Assembly: GCA_964411125.1 (NCBI GenBank)
Contig: CAYPJU010000031.1
Coordinates: 5,311-69,310 of the forward strand
DNA from: JBFIHF01 sp964411125
GTDB taxonomy: Bacteria; Myxococcota_A; Bradymonadia; Bradymonadales; Bradymonadaceae
Length of the DNA stretch: 64,000 bases
Direction of reading: 5' to 3'
In this document: positions 46,548 to 55,009 of the stretch, piece after piece
Layout: each line of letters opens with the position of its first letter
How positions within the stretch are numbered: position 1 is the stretch's first letter
Notes under the pieces: model-generated
What the model was told of the DNA's origin: nothing
What the model saw: the letters and a program-made list of their open reading frames with translations, nothing else
The model's database searches: none
Made by a program: the position numbers and the translations under genes

Positions 46548-47963
46548 TCAGATGCGGGGGATTCGGAACACGGCCAGATCGATGTGGCGGTTCGTCCCGG
46601 CGACCCGAGTGTAGGCGACGGCGACCGTGTACTCTTCGAGGCTCGCCGTCGTCACGACCCTCATGTCACCGATCGTGTCGCCCGGAGGGAGGTCCAAGAT
46701 TCGGCGGTCCCAGACGCGCAGGGGCTCGAAGTCGTCCCCGAAGAATCGAAGATCGATCGCCTGCGCAGCTTCGCCGGACGCGACCGCGACGACGAAGCCT
46801 CCCTCGGGCATCGGCTCGACGTCCGACATTCGGACCGGGCTGTCGAAGACGAACGAGGCGGCGGGCCCGGCGGAACAGACGTCGGGACCACACTTCACCG
46901 ACGCGATCGTCACTTCGTTGCCGTTCGGTGCGGTCGCCGCGTGACAGCCTTCTTGCAGTTCCGCGAGTTGAAGATCGCCCGTCGTCCCGAGGTCGATGCT
47001 CCCCAGGACGGTGTCGGTCGCGGGTAGCCACAGCTTCCAGCCTCCGGCGGTGTTCGGAGCAGCGAGCGCGACCACGTCGCCGCGAGTCGTCGCGACGTGT
47101 GGGTTGACCGGGTTCACCGCCGTCTCGACACGCGCCATCGCGTCGTCCCCGCCCCCATAACCGAAGGCGAGGGCCCCGGTGCTGGCCAGGATGACGGGGA
47201 GGTTCCCCTCGAGCTTGTTGACGGGACCGGTGAGCCCGGCGCGCGGTCGAAACTCGTCGCAGTTGGCCGAGATTAGCGCGATATCGGCGATCCCGATTTC
47301 GTCGCTCAGCGTCTCAGCGAGCGAGCCATGAATGGCCTCGAAACCAGTCTGATCGCAGCCGGGCCCATCCCCGAGCGCCAGGAAGGCGAACGTGCCGTCG
47401 GGGCCATTGGCCAGCGCAATGTCGAGGAACGGTTCCACCGTGGCGGCGGTCAGTCGAATGCTGTAGTTCGAGCTCGGCTCGACGACGTCGATTCGGGTGA
47501 CCGACTCTGTCCCCGGCGGCTCAATCCGGCTCCCAATCAGGAATCGCTCCACCTCGGCCATCGGCTCGCTCGAAACGGCGGAGATTCGGTCCGTGAGGTT
47601 CGGGTCCGACCGCACCACGCCCGTCGCGAGGTAGGTTCCGCTGGTCGACGCAGCCCACGGAGGTAGACGGACGTTCGTGGCGGGACACGCCGTGTAGTCC
47701 GGCATGCGGCCCATGTCGGCGTCGGGGGGGCCGCCGTCGAGGTCCCCCCCGTCCGCATCGGGAATCGCAGCATCCGGCTCGCCGCTATCGAGCCGTCCGG
47801 TGTCGCCGGCGGCGTCGACAGGACCGCTGTCGGGCTGTCCGATGTCTGGCCCCAGGTCAGCCCCTCCGTCGTCGACCGTGGGTTGGGGGACCGAGTCGAG
47901 CGAGCCGAAGGTGTTGCACGCCGCGAGCAGCGCTGCGACCGCCATTGCTGATCGTCTCTTCAC
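46548..47963 (-). CDS. Predicted lipoprotein with Asp/Gly-rich linker, unknown function
   Basis: A 471-residue exported protein. A short signal ends in LLAAC. Residues about 25-90 form a low-complexity linker rich in Asp, Gly, Ala and Pro (PDSGPVDAAGD style). The remaining 380 residues have repeated beta-strand segments suggesting a beta-propeller or sandwich, with a few Cys, but I recognise no family. GTG 47963 was chosen because it forms a GTGA overlap with the stop of the TPR gene upstream and supplies the basic start of the signal. It converges with pbpC (stops one base apart). Confidence 0.6.
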   Translation of the reverse strand: MKRRSAMAVAALLAACNTFGSLDSVPQPTVDDGGADLGPDIGQPDSGPVDAAGDTGRLDSGEPDAAIPDADGGDLDGGPPDADMGRMPDYTACPATNVRLPPWAASTSGTYLATGVVRSDPNLTDRISAVSSEPMAEVERFLIGSRIEPPGTESVTRIDVVEPSSNYSIRLTAATVEPFLDIALANGPDGTFAFLALGDGPGCDQTGFEAIHGSLAETLSDEIGIADIALISANCDEFRPRAGLTGPVNKLEGNLPVILASTGALAFGYGGGDDAMARVETAVNPVNPHVATTRGDVVALAAPNTAGGWKLWLPATDTVLGSIDLGTTGDLQLAELQEGCHAATAPNGNEVTIASVKCGPDVCSAGPAASFVFDSPVRMSDVEPMPEGGFVVAVASGEAAQAIDLRFFGDDFEPLRVWDRRILDLPPGDTIGDMRVVTTASLEEYTVAVAYTRVAGTNRHIDLAVFRIPRI

Positions 47964-48907
47964 CACACCCCCGCGATGCCGATGGTTCCGGGGCCGGCGT
48001 GCAGCGCCGTCCTTCCGTCGGGAGCGAGGACGACGAGGACGAGCCCGGCGGCCGTCACGGCTGCACCCAACCCGACGATGCCCCGGTTCACGTTCTGAGC
48101 ACTTCGTGTCGACTCCCGTCGCTCGCTCCACTGTGCGGGCGTGTCGGCGGCGCGATACTCCTCGAACCGTGGGGAAACCCACGCGAACTCGAGGATGAGT
48201 GACGTCGCCAGCGCCGCGGCCCCCGCACCGGCGAGTGTCCAACCGGCTGTACGGAGCGCGCTACCGTCGGTCCGCGCGGGCGTGGGCGCGGGCGACACCG
48301 CCATACCGGCGCTGTCCTCCTCCTCGAGAATCTCCGGCGGACGCTCGAGCCGAAGCGTCGCCTCTTCAGTCACTGTCACGTCGAAGGACGTGTCCCACTC
48401 GGCGACCCAGACCGAGTGCTCGCCGGGCGTCACGGCCAGCGGCGACTCGGTGCACGCGGTAGGCTCACCGCTGTCGAGACGAACGGTCACCTCCTCATCG
48501 GGGCATTCGAGCTGCAGCGTCGCGTTGCACTTGGTCGGCCACTCGGTGCGGAAACGCTGCAACACGCTCGCGATCTCCTGGGGGGAAGGGGCCGCGACGG
48601 CGGGGGCATCAGCTACTTCGTCGTAAGCGGCCCGCGCCTCTTCGCACCGGCCGAGCTGGTAGAGTGCCCGCCCGTAATTTAGCCAGGCGATGTTCGATTC
48701 ACCCAACGAGAGCGACGACTTGAAACTTGTCGCAGCCTGTTTGAATTCACCGTCGAACATGTGCTTCACGCCGCGATCGTTGTACGCGCGCTGCGTGTCG
48801 GTCGGCGTCATCGTGCCGCCGTCTTCGGCGGACGTCGCACGAGGTGCGAACGTCGCGGCCAACACGGCGAGGCAGACCAGTGGCAAGAGTGATGGGCGCG
48901 ACTTCAT
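47960..48907 (-). CDS. Exported TPR protein with transmembrane segments
   Basis: A 315-residue protein. A signal peptide ends near ATSA, then TPR-like helices (RAYNDRGVKHMFDGEFKQAA, and GRALYQLGRCEEARAAYDEV), a PEGA-like beta domain (PGEHSVWVAEWDTSFDVTV) and, after an acidic stretch, two hydrophobic helices near the C-terminus. This TPR-PEGA arrangement is frequent beside kinases in Myxococcota and may serve as an envelope partner. ATG 48907 gives the signal peptide; an in-frame GTG ten codons upstream is possible, and neither has a good ribosome-binding site. It lies 26 bases after the kinase stop and overlaps the next gene by four bases. Confidence 0.65.
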   Translation of the reverse strand: MKSRPSLLPLVCLAVLAATFAPRATSAEDGGTMTPTDTQRAYNDRGVKHMFDGEFKQAATSFKSSLSLGESNIAWLNYGRALYQLGRCEEARAAYDEVADAPAVAAPSPQEIASVLQRFRTEWPTKCNATLQLECPDEEVTVRLDSGEPTACTESPLAVTPGEHSVWVAEWDTSFDVTVTEEATLRLERPPEILEEEDSAGMAVSPAPTPARTDGSALRTAGWTLAGAGAAALATSLILEFAWVSPRFEEYRAADTPAQWSERRESTRSAQNVNRGIVGLGAAVTAAGLVLVVLAPDGRTALHAGPGTIGIAGVW

Positions 48908-48933
48908 GCGAGACAAGGTAGCGCTGAGACCCC

Positions 48934-50463
48934 TCACGGAGAAAGCAGCAATGGACTCTCGTCCTTTTTCGCGGGGGGCGGGGCGTCCGACGTAACCTCC
49001 TCGGCGGGGCGGTCGACCTTCTTCTTCGCCGCATGAGTCCTCTTCGTGGGGCGCTCCGGCTTCGGTGTGGCCTTGCGTTCGACCACCGGCTCGGGCGCTG
49101 GCGGCTCGTCGATCTCGGTCGGCTCTGCAGGCTCCTCCACCTCAGGAGCGTCGTCGTCGGCCGGCGCAGGGGCCAGTTCTTCGGACGGCGGGTTGGGGAC
49201 CGGAGGTTCGGCCGTGGAAACTTCAGTGGTAGCGGGCTGCTCCGTCACGAGGTCCGGCGCGGGCTCCGACGATGTCGGGCTCGCCACGGGCGCCTCGTCG
49301 TCTTCCTGCAGAGCGAAGACGAGAACGAGCGATGCGGCCCCGATCGACGCCAGGAGCGCGACGATCAGCACCCACAGGACCGTCGGTGGCTTCGCCTCGA
49401 GTTCGGTCGACGAGGCCTCGGGGGTGACCGAAGGGCCCGGTCGTCCGTTGAAGACTGCCGTCGACGCAAGCTCCCGCCGCTGCCGTTCGGTCAGCTCCAA
49501 CATTTGTAGCGTTCGAGCGTGCTCCGTCACTCCCTCCTGAGCCCCGTCGAACGGGCCGAAATCCTGCGTGTCGAGCAAGTCCACGATCTCGACCGCGGCG
49601 AGCGCGTCGCGAAACTGCGCCGCGTCGCCGAAACGCAACTCCGGCTCCTTGCGCACGGCGCGCAGGCAGATCTCGCCGAGCTCGGTGTCGGCGAGTGCTT
49701 TCGGGAGTTCGATCTCCTCGATGCAATGGGCCAGCAGATAGCCCATCGACGTCTCCGAGTGCACGGCGGGTCGACCAGTCAGCATCTCGATCAAGATCAG
49801 ACCCATCTGGTAGACGTCGAGCGCCGGCGTCACCGACTGCGTGCGGATGTACTCGGGCGCGAGGTAAGCCGGGGTGCCCGTGAACCCACCTTCCTGTGTC
49901 ACCCTTGGGCTCTGGTCCGCGAAGACCCGCGCGATGCCGAAGTCGAGAATCACGAGCCGCTCCGACGCGCTCCCCGGCTTGAGAAGAAACAGGTTCGAAG
50001 GCTTGAGGTCCTTGTGCACGATCCCCTGTCGGTGCCCCTCCGCCAACGCGTCGAGGCAGTCGACGAAGAGGGGGACGATTCGGCTGGCGGGCAGCCGCCC
50101 CCGCTCCTCGAGTTCGTGCTCGAGGTCATGGCCTTCGAGCAGATCCATCACGAGGAACGCCCGGCCGTCGGCGAGTAACCCGAAGTCGTAGACATCGACC
50201 ACGCCAGGATGCTCGATGCGGGCCGACAGTTGCGCCTCTTGCAGAAACCGAGCACGGAAGTCGTCCGCGCGGGCGCCGTCCCCCAACGTCTCCAAGACCT
50301 TGACCGCAAACTTCCGCCCAATCTGACGGTGGCGAGCGCGATAGACTGTGGCGAAGCCGCCTTCGGCCAGGAATCCGTCGATCACGTAGCGCTCCCCCAC
50401 GACCGCACCCTCCGCCAGTCGTTTGGCGTCGCTGTGCGAAGATGGACGAGGCGATGACGACAT
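48934..50463 (-). CDS. Transmembrane Ser/Thr protein kinase with disordered C-terminal tail
   Basis: A 509-residue kinase. The catalytic domain (about 30-300) has AEGGFATVY, AVKVL, HKDLKPSN (Lys in place of the usual Arg before the catalytic Asp) and DFGIAR, with the activation segment ending LAPE. The HKD form lacks the RD Arg, so activation-loop control may differ from the other kinases here. One transmembrane helix (about 358-382) is followed by about 120 residues rich in Glu, Pro, Ala and Lys, probably disordered and periplasmic. ATG 50463 is supported by the N-terminal MSSSPRPSS lead into the kinase fold; the frame upstream is Arg-rich noise. It begins a three-gene set with the TPR protein and the lipoprotein. 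Confidence 0.9.
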   Translation of the reverse strand: MSSSPRPSSHSDAKRLAEGAVVGERYVIDGFLAEGGFATVYRARHRQIGRKFAVKVLETLGDGARADDFRARFLQEAQLSARIEHPGVVDVYDFGLLADGRAFLVMDLLEGHDLEHELEERGRLPASRIVPLFVDCLDALAEGHRQGIVHKDLKPSNLFLLKPGSASERLVILDFGIARVFADQSPRVTQEGGFTGTPAYLAPEYIRTQSVTPALDVYQMGLILIEMLTGRPAVHSETSMGYLLAHCIEEIELPKALADTELGEICLRAVRKEPELRFGDAAQFRDALAAVEIVDLLDTQDFGPFDGAQEGVTEHARTLQMLELTERQRRELASTAVFNGRPGPSVTPEASSTELEAKPPTVLWVLIVALLASIGAASLVLVFALQEDDEAPVASPTSSEPAPDLVTEQPATTEVSTAEPPVPNPPSEELAPAPADDDAPEVEEPAEPTEIDEPPAPEPVVERKATPKPERPTKRTHAAKKKVDRPAEEVTSDAPPPAKKDESPLLLSP

Positions 50464-50575
50464 GACGGCTTCCAGCAGGCGGGAATCGTCACCAGTGTGG
50501 TCCAACACGCAGCCAAAGTCGATTCGCGCGCGTGCTCGAGCCGCGGGCGGGGGGCTGCGAAGCCTCGGACCGTGA

Positions 50576-50612
50576 GAAAAGAGAGACCCGGGCCTGGCGG
50601 CACCGGGTCTCT
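50576..50612 (-). terminator. Rho-independent terminator after the Cys-rich duplicated lipoprotein gene
   Basis: A perfect 10-bp inverted repeat (AGAGACCCGG, 50582-50591, and its complement, 50603-50612) has an 11-base loop. On the minus strand it runs directly into TCTTTTCTC. It begins about 20 bases after the stop at 50634 and separates that gene from the kinase gene. Confidence 0.75.
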
Positions 50613-50633
50613 GTAAAACTTTGAACGTCGAGC

Positions 50634-51188
50634 TCAGTCTTCGGCTGCGAGAGCGTCCCAATCGAGCATGCCGCACGAGTCGTCACACATCTGCTCGCCG
50701 CATGCTTTGTCGTCGATGCAGTCGTCACAATCGAGGACGAGCTGGGCGAAGCCCTGCGGGTCGGCGTCTGCTTCGTTCTCGCAGTTGGAGGCGCACTGCG
50801 AGCGGTCGTAGGTGTCCTCGGCGCAGTCCTCGTGGTTGTCGCAGACGCTGACGCACGCTTCTGCTTCGGCGAGGTTGCCGTTGTTCGAGTCGTCTTCGTC
50901 CTCGTACGTCACGCCGGCGCATTCCGCTGCACACGCGTCCTGCTCGGAGCACGACTTGTTGTCGATGCAGGCCTGGCAATCGTCGACCGCCTGGCCGAAT
51001 GCGTCGTCGACGTCAGCTTTCGACTCGCAGAGCGAGGCGCATTCCGAGCGGTCGAAGTTGTCTTGTTCGCAATCCTGGTAGTTGTCGCAGATCTGAATGC
51101 AGTCGACCGTTTCGTCGGTTGGGTTGCACGCTGCGAAGAGTCCGGCCGTGCCGGACATCACGAGAAAAGTGGCAAGTACGCGTTTCAT
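50634..51188 (-). CDS. Cys-rich lipoprotein with internal duplication
   Basis: A 184-residue exported protein of unknown function. The signal ends in LFAAC. The mature part consists of two copies of a module of about 75 residues, each with about eight Cys. Compare DNYQDCEQDNFDRSECASLC with DNHEDCAEDTYDRSQCASNC, and later the CxxCIDNKSC and CDDCIDDKAC segments. The modules are very acidic. ATG 51188 has GGAG seven bases upstream. It has its own terminator and sits alone between the kinase set and the next operon. An AT-rich upstream area with an inverted repeat CCAAAC-GATTG-GTTTGG (51264-51280) may contain its control region. Confidence 0.75.
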   Translation of the reverse strand: MKRVLATFLVMSGTAGLFAACNPTDETVDCIQICDNYQDCEQDNFDRSECASLCESKADVDDAFGQAVDDCQACIDNKSCSEQDACAAECAGVTYEDEDDSNNGNLAEAEACVSVCDNHEDCAEDTYDRSQCASNCENEADADPQGFAQLVLDCDDCIDDKACGEQMCDDSCGMLDWDALAAED

Positions 51189-51436
51189 TTCAGTTCTCCA
51201 TTCGAAATTGATCGCCACGGTTTCGTGACGCGATACAAGTAGATAGGTCCCCTCGCCGTCGATCCAAACGATTGGTTTGGCTGCATTCTGGAATCGGTAT
51301 GTATTTTAAGGGTTTACGTTTGTATACTTTTCTGACTGCGTTAGCGATCGAACCCCGCCAGGAGAACATTTTTCGATGATTTGTGCGGTTTCGTAGTCCT
51401 GATCGGCCGCGATTCGGCGCGCGTCAGGGTGCGATC
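51189..51436. other. Intergenic region upstream of the Cys-rich lipoprotein
   Basis: About 250 bases, AT-rich around 51265-51330, with the inverted repeat CCAAAC/GTTTGG at 51264-51280. The minus-strand promoter of the 51188 gene is expected here, but no clear -35/-10 pair was found. Confidence 0.4.
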
Positions 51437-52195
51437 TCAGCGGACTTCGCAGTGACCGCCCCGCTCGAGGGCGGTAAAGAGAACGGCGTGGGCGGCGAAG
51501 TGCACCATTCGATAGGTGGCAACCGCAGTGACGGCGCCCCATCCGTACGCGAGGACGTGTCCGCCGGCAGAAGTCTCGAGGGATTGGAGCAGTTGGGCGA
51601 CCCACTGCCCGAAGATCAGGACCGCGGTTTGAACGCCGAAGACGGCGAGGACGTTGCGTCGCGAGATCGAAAGCGAATCGCGGAGAGCGCGGAACGTCGC
51701 CCTTCGATGGGCCGACACGAGGTAGAACGCTGGCGTGAGGAGGAATGAGACGAGGATGATCGGGATCATCTGGATCTGCACGTCGAGCCACACCATCACC
51801 AGCGACATCGCCATCACCACGCTGCCGACGACCTGCTGCAGCAGGACGAGGGCCGGGACACGAGCCGCCGCGGATTTCAGGGCATCGGTCGCGCGCTCGA
51901 CCGTCTCCCCGCCGATCACCGCCCGCCGCAGCGGCTCGTACAACCCTGCCCGGACCATGTCGGTCAGGGTCAGCGCGATCAGGAGCCCCATCAACATCGG
52001 GCTCGCCTCGTCCATCGTGGCGAGCAGTCCGAACGCCGCGACGTGCTCGATCATTTCGGGGATGGGGAGGGCGAGCAGGATCGCAGCTTCCACGGCGAGG
52101 GTCGCCGCGAGGGCCATGAGAACTCCGCGAGCCGGCGCGTCGCGCAGCGACTCGGCAGCCGCGGATAGGTCGTCCAATTTCACGGGAGGCTTCAT
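51437..52195 (-). CDS. Integral membrane protein of unknown function
   Basis: A 252-residue protein with about five or six hydrophobic helices and a short cytoplasmic start (MKPPVKLDDLSAAAESL). The sequence has no motif I recognise; a basic loop (SAHRRATFRALRDSLSISRR) lies before the last helices. ATG 52195 overlaps the stop of the aldehyde dehydrogenase gene (ATGA), so the two are translationally coupled. That suggests a functional link, but none is known. Open sequence further upstream in the same frame shadows the dehydrogenase. Confidence 0.6.
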   Translation of the reverse strand: MKPPVKLDDLSAAAESLRDAPARGVLMALAATLAVEAAILLALPIPEMIEHVAAFGLLATMDEASPMLMGLLIALTLTDMVRAGLYEPLRRAVIGGETVERATDALKSAAARVPALVLLQQVVGSVVMAMSLVMVWLDVQIQMIPIILVSFLLTPAFYLVSAHRRATFRALRDSLSISRRNVLAVFGVQTAVLIFGQWVAQLLQSLETSAGGHVLAYGWGAVTAVATYRMVHFAAHAVLFTALERGGHCEVR

Positions 52196-53115
52196 CGGTT
52201 TTCTCGCTCGATCAGAATCTCGCCCATTCGGAGCGCAGCCGCGGTCATGATATCGAGATTTCCGGCGTATTTCGGGAGCCAGTCCCCCGCACCCTCGACC
52301 TCGAGGAAGGTCGTCACTTTCAGACCCGAGAAAACCCCGAAGCCGGGCATGGTGACGTCGTCGATTCGCTCGAAAATGGGCGGTTTCACGAGCCGGTAAC
52401 CCGGCACATATTCCGCGACGCGAGCCACCACGGCCTCGATCGACTCCCGGATCGCGTCCTGTGCCTCCTCGCCGGCCTCGACGAAGGTGTAGACCGTGTC
52501 TCGCATCAACAGAGGCGGTTCCGCGGGGTTGAGGATGATGATCGCCTTGCCTCGATCGGCGCCGCCGATTGTCTCGATCGCGCCGGCCGTCGTCTGGGTG
52601 AACTCGTCGATGTTCGCCCGTGTCCCGGGGCCAGCCGACTTCGAAGCGATCGAAGCGACGATCTCGCCGTAGCGGACCGGCGCGACCTGAGAGACGGCCC
52701 AGACGATCGGGATCGTCGCCTGGCCTCCGCACGTCACCATGTTCACGTTTCGCGCGTCGGCGTGCTCGTCGAGGTTCGCGACCGGAACCACGCCGGGCCC
52801 TACCGCCGCGGGCGTCAGGTCGACGACGAGCTTTCCGTGCTCGGCGAGGACCGGCGCGTGAGCCTCGTGTGCGCGGGCGCTCGTCGCGTCGAAGACCACC
52901 GCGACATCCCCGAAACGAGGGTGCTCGAGGAGGCCTTCGATGCCACGATGCGTCGTGTCGACGCCGAGCTCCCGTGCCCGCGCGAGGCCTTCGGAATCGG
53001 GATCGATGCCGACCAGCACCTCCACGCGCAGGGGCCCGCCACGATCGAGAATCTTCAGCATCAGGTCGGTGCCGATGTTCCCCGACCCGATGATGGCGCA
53101 AAGTGTCTGTGGCAT
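52192..53115 (-). CDS. Acetaldehyde dehydrogenase (acylating), MhpF/DmpF type
   Basis: A 307-residue CoA-dependent aldehyde dehydrogenase that converts acetaldehyde (or a short aldehyde) to acyl-CoA with NAD. It has the Rossmann motif IIGSGNIGTDL at the start, the GIDPDSEG turn, catalytic Cys in NMVTCGGQATIP and the conserved ILNPAEPP. The length and motifs match the BphJ/DmpF/MhpF family. Those enzymes normally form a channelling complex with 4-hydroxy-2-oxovalerate aldolase, but no such gene is in this window; the partner gene position is taken by a membrane protein. It is divergent from the nucleoside phosphorylase gene, with 70 bases between. Confidence 0.9.
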   Translation of the reverse strand: MPQTLCAIIGSGNIGTDLMLKILDRGGPLRVEVLVGIDPDSEGLARARELGVDTTHRGIEGLLEHPRFGDVAVVFDATSARAHEAHAPVLAEHGKLVVDLTPAAVGPGVVPVANLDEHADARNVNMVTCGGQATIPIVWAVSQVAPVRYGEIVASIASKSAGPGTRANIDEFTQTTAGAIETIGGADRGKAIIILNPAEPPLLMRDTVYTFVEAGEEAQDAIRESIEAVVARVAEYVPGYRLVKPPIFERIDDVTMPGFGVFSGLKVTTFLEVEGAGDWLPKYAGNLDIMTAAALRMGEILIERENR

Positions 53116-53185
53116 GGTGGTCCTCTAAAATGGCGCGCGATCGCGATTCGTAGTACCAAGGAGCATCACTCCCGTTGGAGCGCGC

Positions 53186-54010
53186 GTGACACAGTCCCTA
53201 TACGATCGGGTATCGGAAACCGCAAACTGGCTGAAGGAGCGGGTCGAATACACCCCCGATGTCGCCCTGATCCTCGGAAGCGGGCTCGGAGCAATCGCCG
53301 ACGACCTCCCCGAAAGGATCGCCTTCTCGTACTCCGAGGTTCCTCATTTTCCCGTCTCGGGCGTCGAGGGACACGCCGGAAATCTCGTCTTCGGCGAGAT
53401 GAACGGCAAACGGGTCATGATCATGCAGGGGCGCGTCCACTACTACGAGGGGTGGACCGCCGACGAAGTGACGTTCGGCGTCCGGACGATGGGCTTGCTC
53501 GGTATCGACAAGATGCTCGTGACGAACTCCGCCGGCGGGATCAGCGGCGATTTCCAGCCCGGCGACCTGATGCTCATCACCGACCATCTGAACCTCACCG
53601 GGTTCAACCCGCTGCGCGGCGAGAACGACGATCGGTTCGGACCACGGTTCCCCGACATGAGCGATGCCTACGACACCACGATGCGCCAGAAGATCATCGA
53701 GGCCGCCCGCGAGATGAACATACCGCTGAAGTCGGGTGTCTACGCCGGCCTCGAAGGGCCGTCGTACGAAACGCCGGCCGAGATTCGAATGATCAAGGTC
53801 CTCGGCGGCGACGCCGTTGGGATGTCGACCGTCCCCGAGACGATCATCGCCAACCACATGGGGATCAAGGTGGGGGGGATCTCCTGCATCTCGAACCTCG
53901 CGGCCGGGATCAGCGAGTACAAGCTGAGCCATGCCGAGGTGAAGGCGACCGCCAACATGGTCCGAGAGACGTTCACTTCGCTCGTCCACAAGACCGTCGA
54001 ATTGCTGTGA
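53186..54010 (+). CDS. punA: Purine nucleoside phosphorylase
   Basis: A 274-residue trimeric-type (PNP-II/PunA) enzyme that splits inosine and guanosine with phosphate in purine salvage. It has the family motifs LILGSGLGAIAD, GRVHYYEGW (phosphate and sugar site), TNSAGGI, GLEGPSYETPAEIRM and VGMSTVPE. The start is GTG 53186, with TTGGAG six bases upstream. The length is normal. The cytidine deaminase gene begins one base after its stop, so the two form a nucleoside-salvage unit. Confidence 0.95.
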   Translation: MTQSLYDRVSETANWLKERVEYTPDVALILGSGLGAIADDLPERIAFSYSEVPHFPVSGVEGHAGNLVFGEMNGKRVMIMQGRVHYYEGWTADEVTFGVRTMGLLGIDKMLVTNSAGGISGDFQPGDLMLITDHLNLTGFNPLRGENDDRFGPRFPDMSDAYDTTMRQKIIEAAREMNIPLKSGVYAGLEGPSYETPAEIRMIKVLGGDAVGMSTVPETIIANHMGIKVGGISCISNLAAGISEYKLSHAEVKATANMVRETFTSLVHKTVELL

Positions 54011-54011
54011 G

Positions 54012-54431
54012 ATGACCAAACCGATCGACGACACGACGTGGGACCGGTTGGTCCATCACGCGACGGAGGCGAGCAAGCACGCACACGCTCCCTATTCGAA
54101 CTTTCACGTCGGGGCGGCGCTCCTCACCTCCACGGATGAGGTCGTCACGGGGTGCAACGTCGAGAACGCCACCTTCGGGGCGACGGTCTGTGCCGAGAGA
54201 AACGCCATCGCGACGGCAGTGGGGCGAGGAATTCGGGATTTCGAGGCACTCTGCGTCATCACGCCTGCCGACCGCCCCGTCGCGCCATGCGGGATCTGCC
54301 GCCAGGTGCTCGCCGAGTTCGCCGAAGAACTACCGATCTTGATGGTCAACACCGCCGGAGAGCGGTTGCATGTCCAGCTGAGTGAGCTGCTGCCGCACCG
54401 GTTCGTGCCCGGGGATTTCAACGACTCTTGA
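54012..54431 (+). CDS. cdd: Cytidine deaminase
   Basis: A 139-residue homotetrameric-type cytidine deaminase that converts cytidine and deoxycytidine to uridine forms. The zinc site is complete: CAERNAI with catalytic Glu (in GATVCAERNAIATAV) and the two Cys of PCGICRQVLAEF. The N-terminal nucleoside-binding strand PYSNFHVGAAL is present. ATG 54012 follows the PNP stop almost directly, so co-translation is likely. The length is typical for the family. Confidence 0.95.
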   Translation: MTKPIDDTTWDRLVHHATEASKHAHAPYSNFHVGAALLTSTDEVVTGCNVENATFGATVCAERNAIATAVGRGIRDFEALCVITPADRPVAPCGICRQVLAEFAEELPILMVNTAGERLHVQLSELLPHRFVPGDFNDS

Positions 54432-54469
54432 GAACGGTTCCACCTCGCGGGGCCACTCTCGGATCCACA

Positions 54470-54967
54470 TCACTCTTGTTCTGCCGCGTCGGGAAGTTCG
54501 AGCTCGAGCGTGACGAGCTCCGTCCCGTCACGGCACGGTGCGCGACCGCTCTCGAAGACCTCGTCCTCGTGGGCGGTCGCGAGTACCTGCGACTTGTCGG
54601 CGACGAAACGGTTCGATTCGCGGCCGTTGCGGGACAGCTCCTCGCACTCGAAATCTTCGATGTCGACGGGGTAGACGGCCGCCCCCGCCGCCACGCCGTC
54701 GCGGCACGTCACGTCGCTCGCTTCGGTCGAGACGCGGTAGGCGCCTGCTCGAGCCGATTCGGGGCTGCAGATCACGTCGACTCTCCAGAGTACCGGCATG
54801 TCCAGATCGATCAGGTCGATTCCCGCTTCTACCGCGATGGGATAGGTCTCGAGCGGGATCGCGTCGAGCACCTCCTCCGGCACTCGGATGTCGATCTCGA
54901 GCTCGACCCGCGGTGGACCGCAGGCGGCCAGGAGTAGAGCGGGGAGCAGAGGGAGCAGTTGGCGCAT
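54470..54967 (-). CDS. Small predicted lipoprotein, unknown function
   Basis: A 165-residue protein with a strong lipoprotein signal (MRQLLPLLPALLLAAC). The mature part is acidic and beta-rich, with four Cys that could form two disulfides (CSPES, TCRDG, FECEE and PCRDG). No family recognised. It stands alone: it converges with cytidine deaminase (38 bases apart) and lies 42 bases after the stop of the LysR gene on the same strand. Confidence 0.6.
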   Translation of the reverse strand: MRQLLPLLPALLLAACGPPRVELEIDIRVPEEVLDAIPLETYPIAVEAGIDLIDLDMPVLWRVDVICSPESARAGAYRVSTEASDVTCRDGVAAGAAVYPVDIEDFECEELSRNGRESNRFVADKSQVLATAHEDEVFESGRAPCRDGTELVTLELELPDAAEQE

Positions 54968-55009
54968 GCCGCAACAATAACACCGAAAGACGTTCCGAAA
55001 AGCGTGGTT

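Noticed and set aside
36838..51280. Shared CCAAACG motif upstream of the Ig-repeat gene (36838-36850) and the Cys-rich lipoprotein (51264-51280)
   Set aside because: Only two short occurrences with different flanks were seen, which is within chance for this window.
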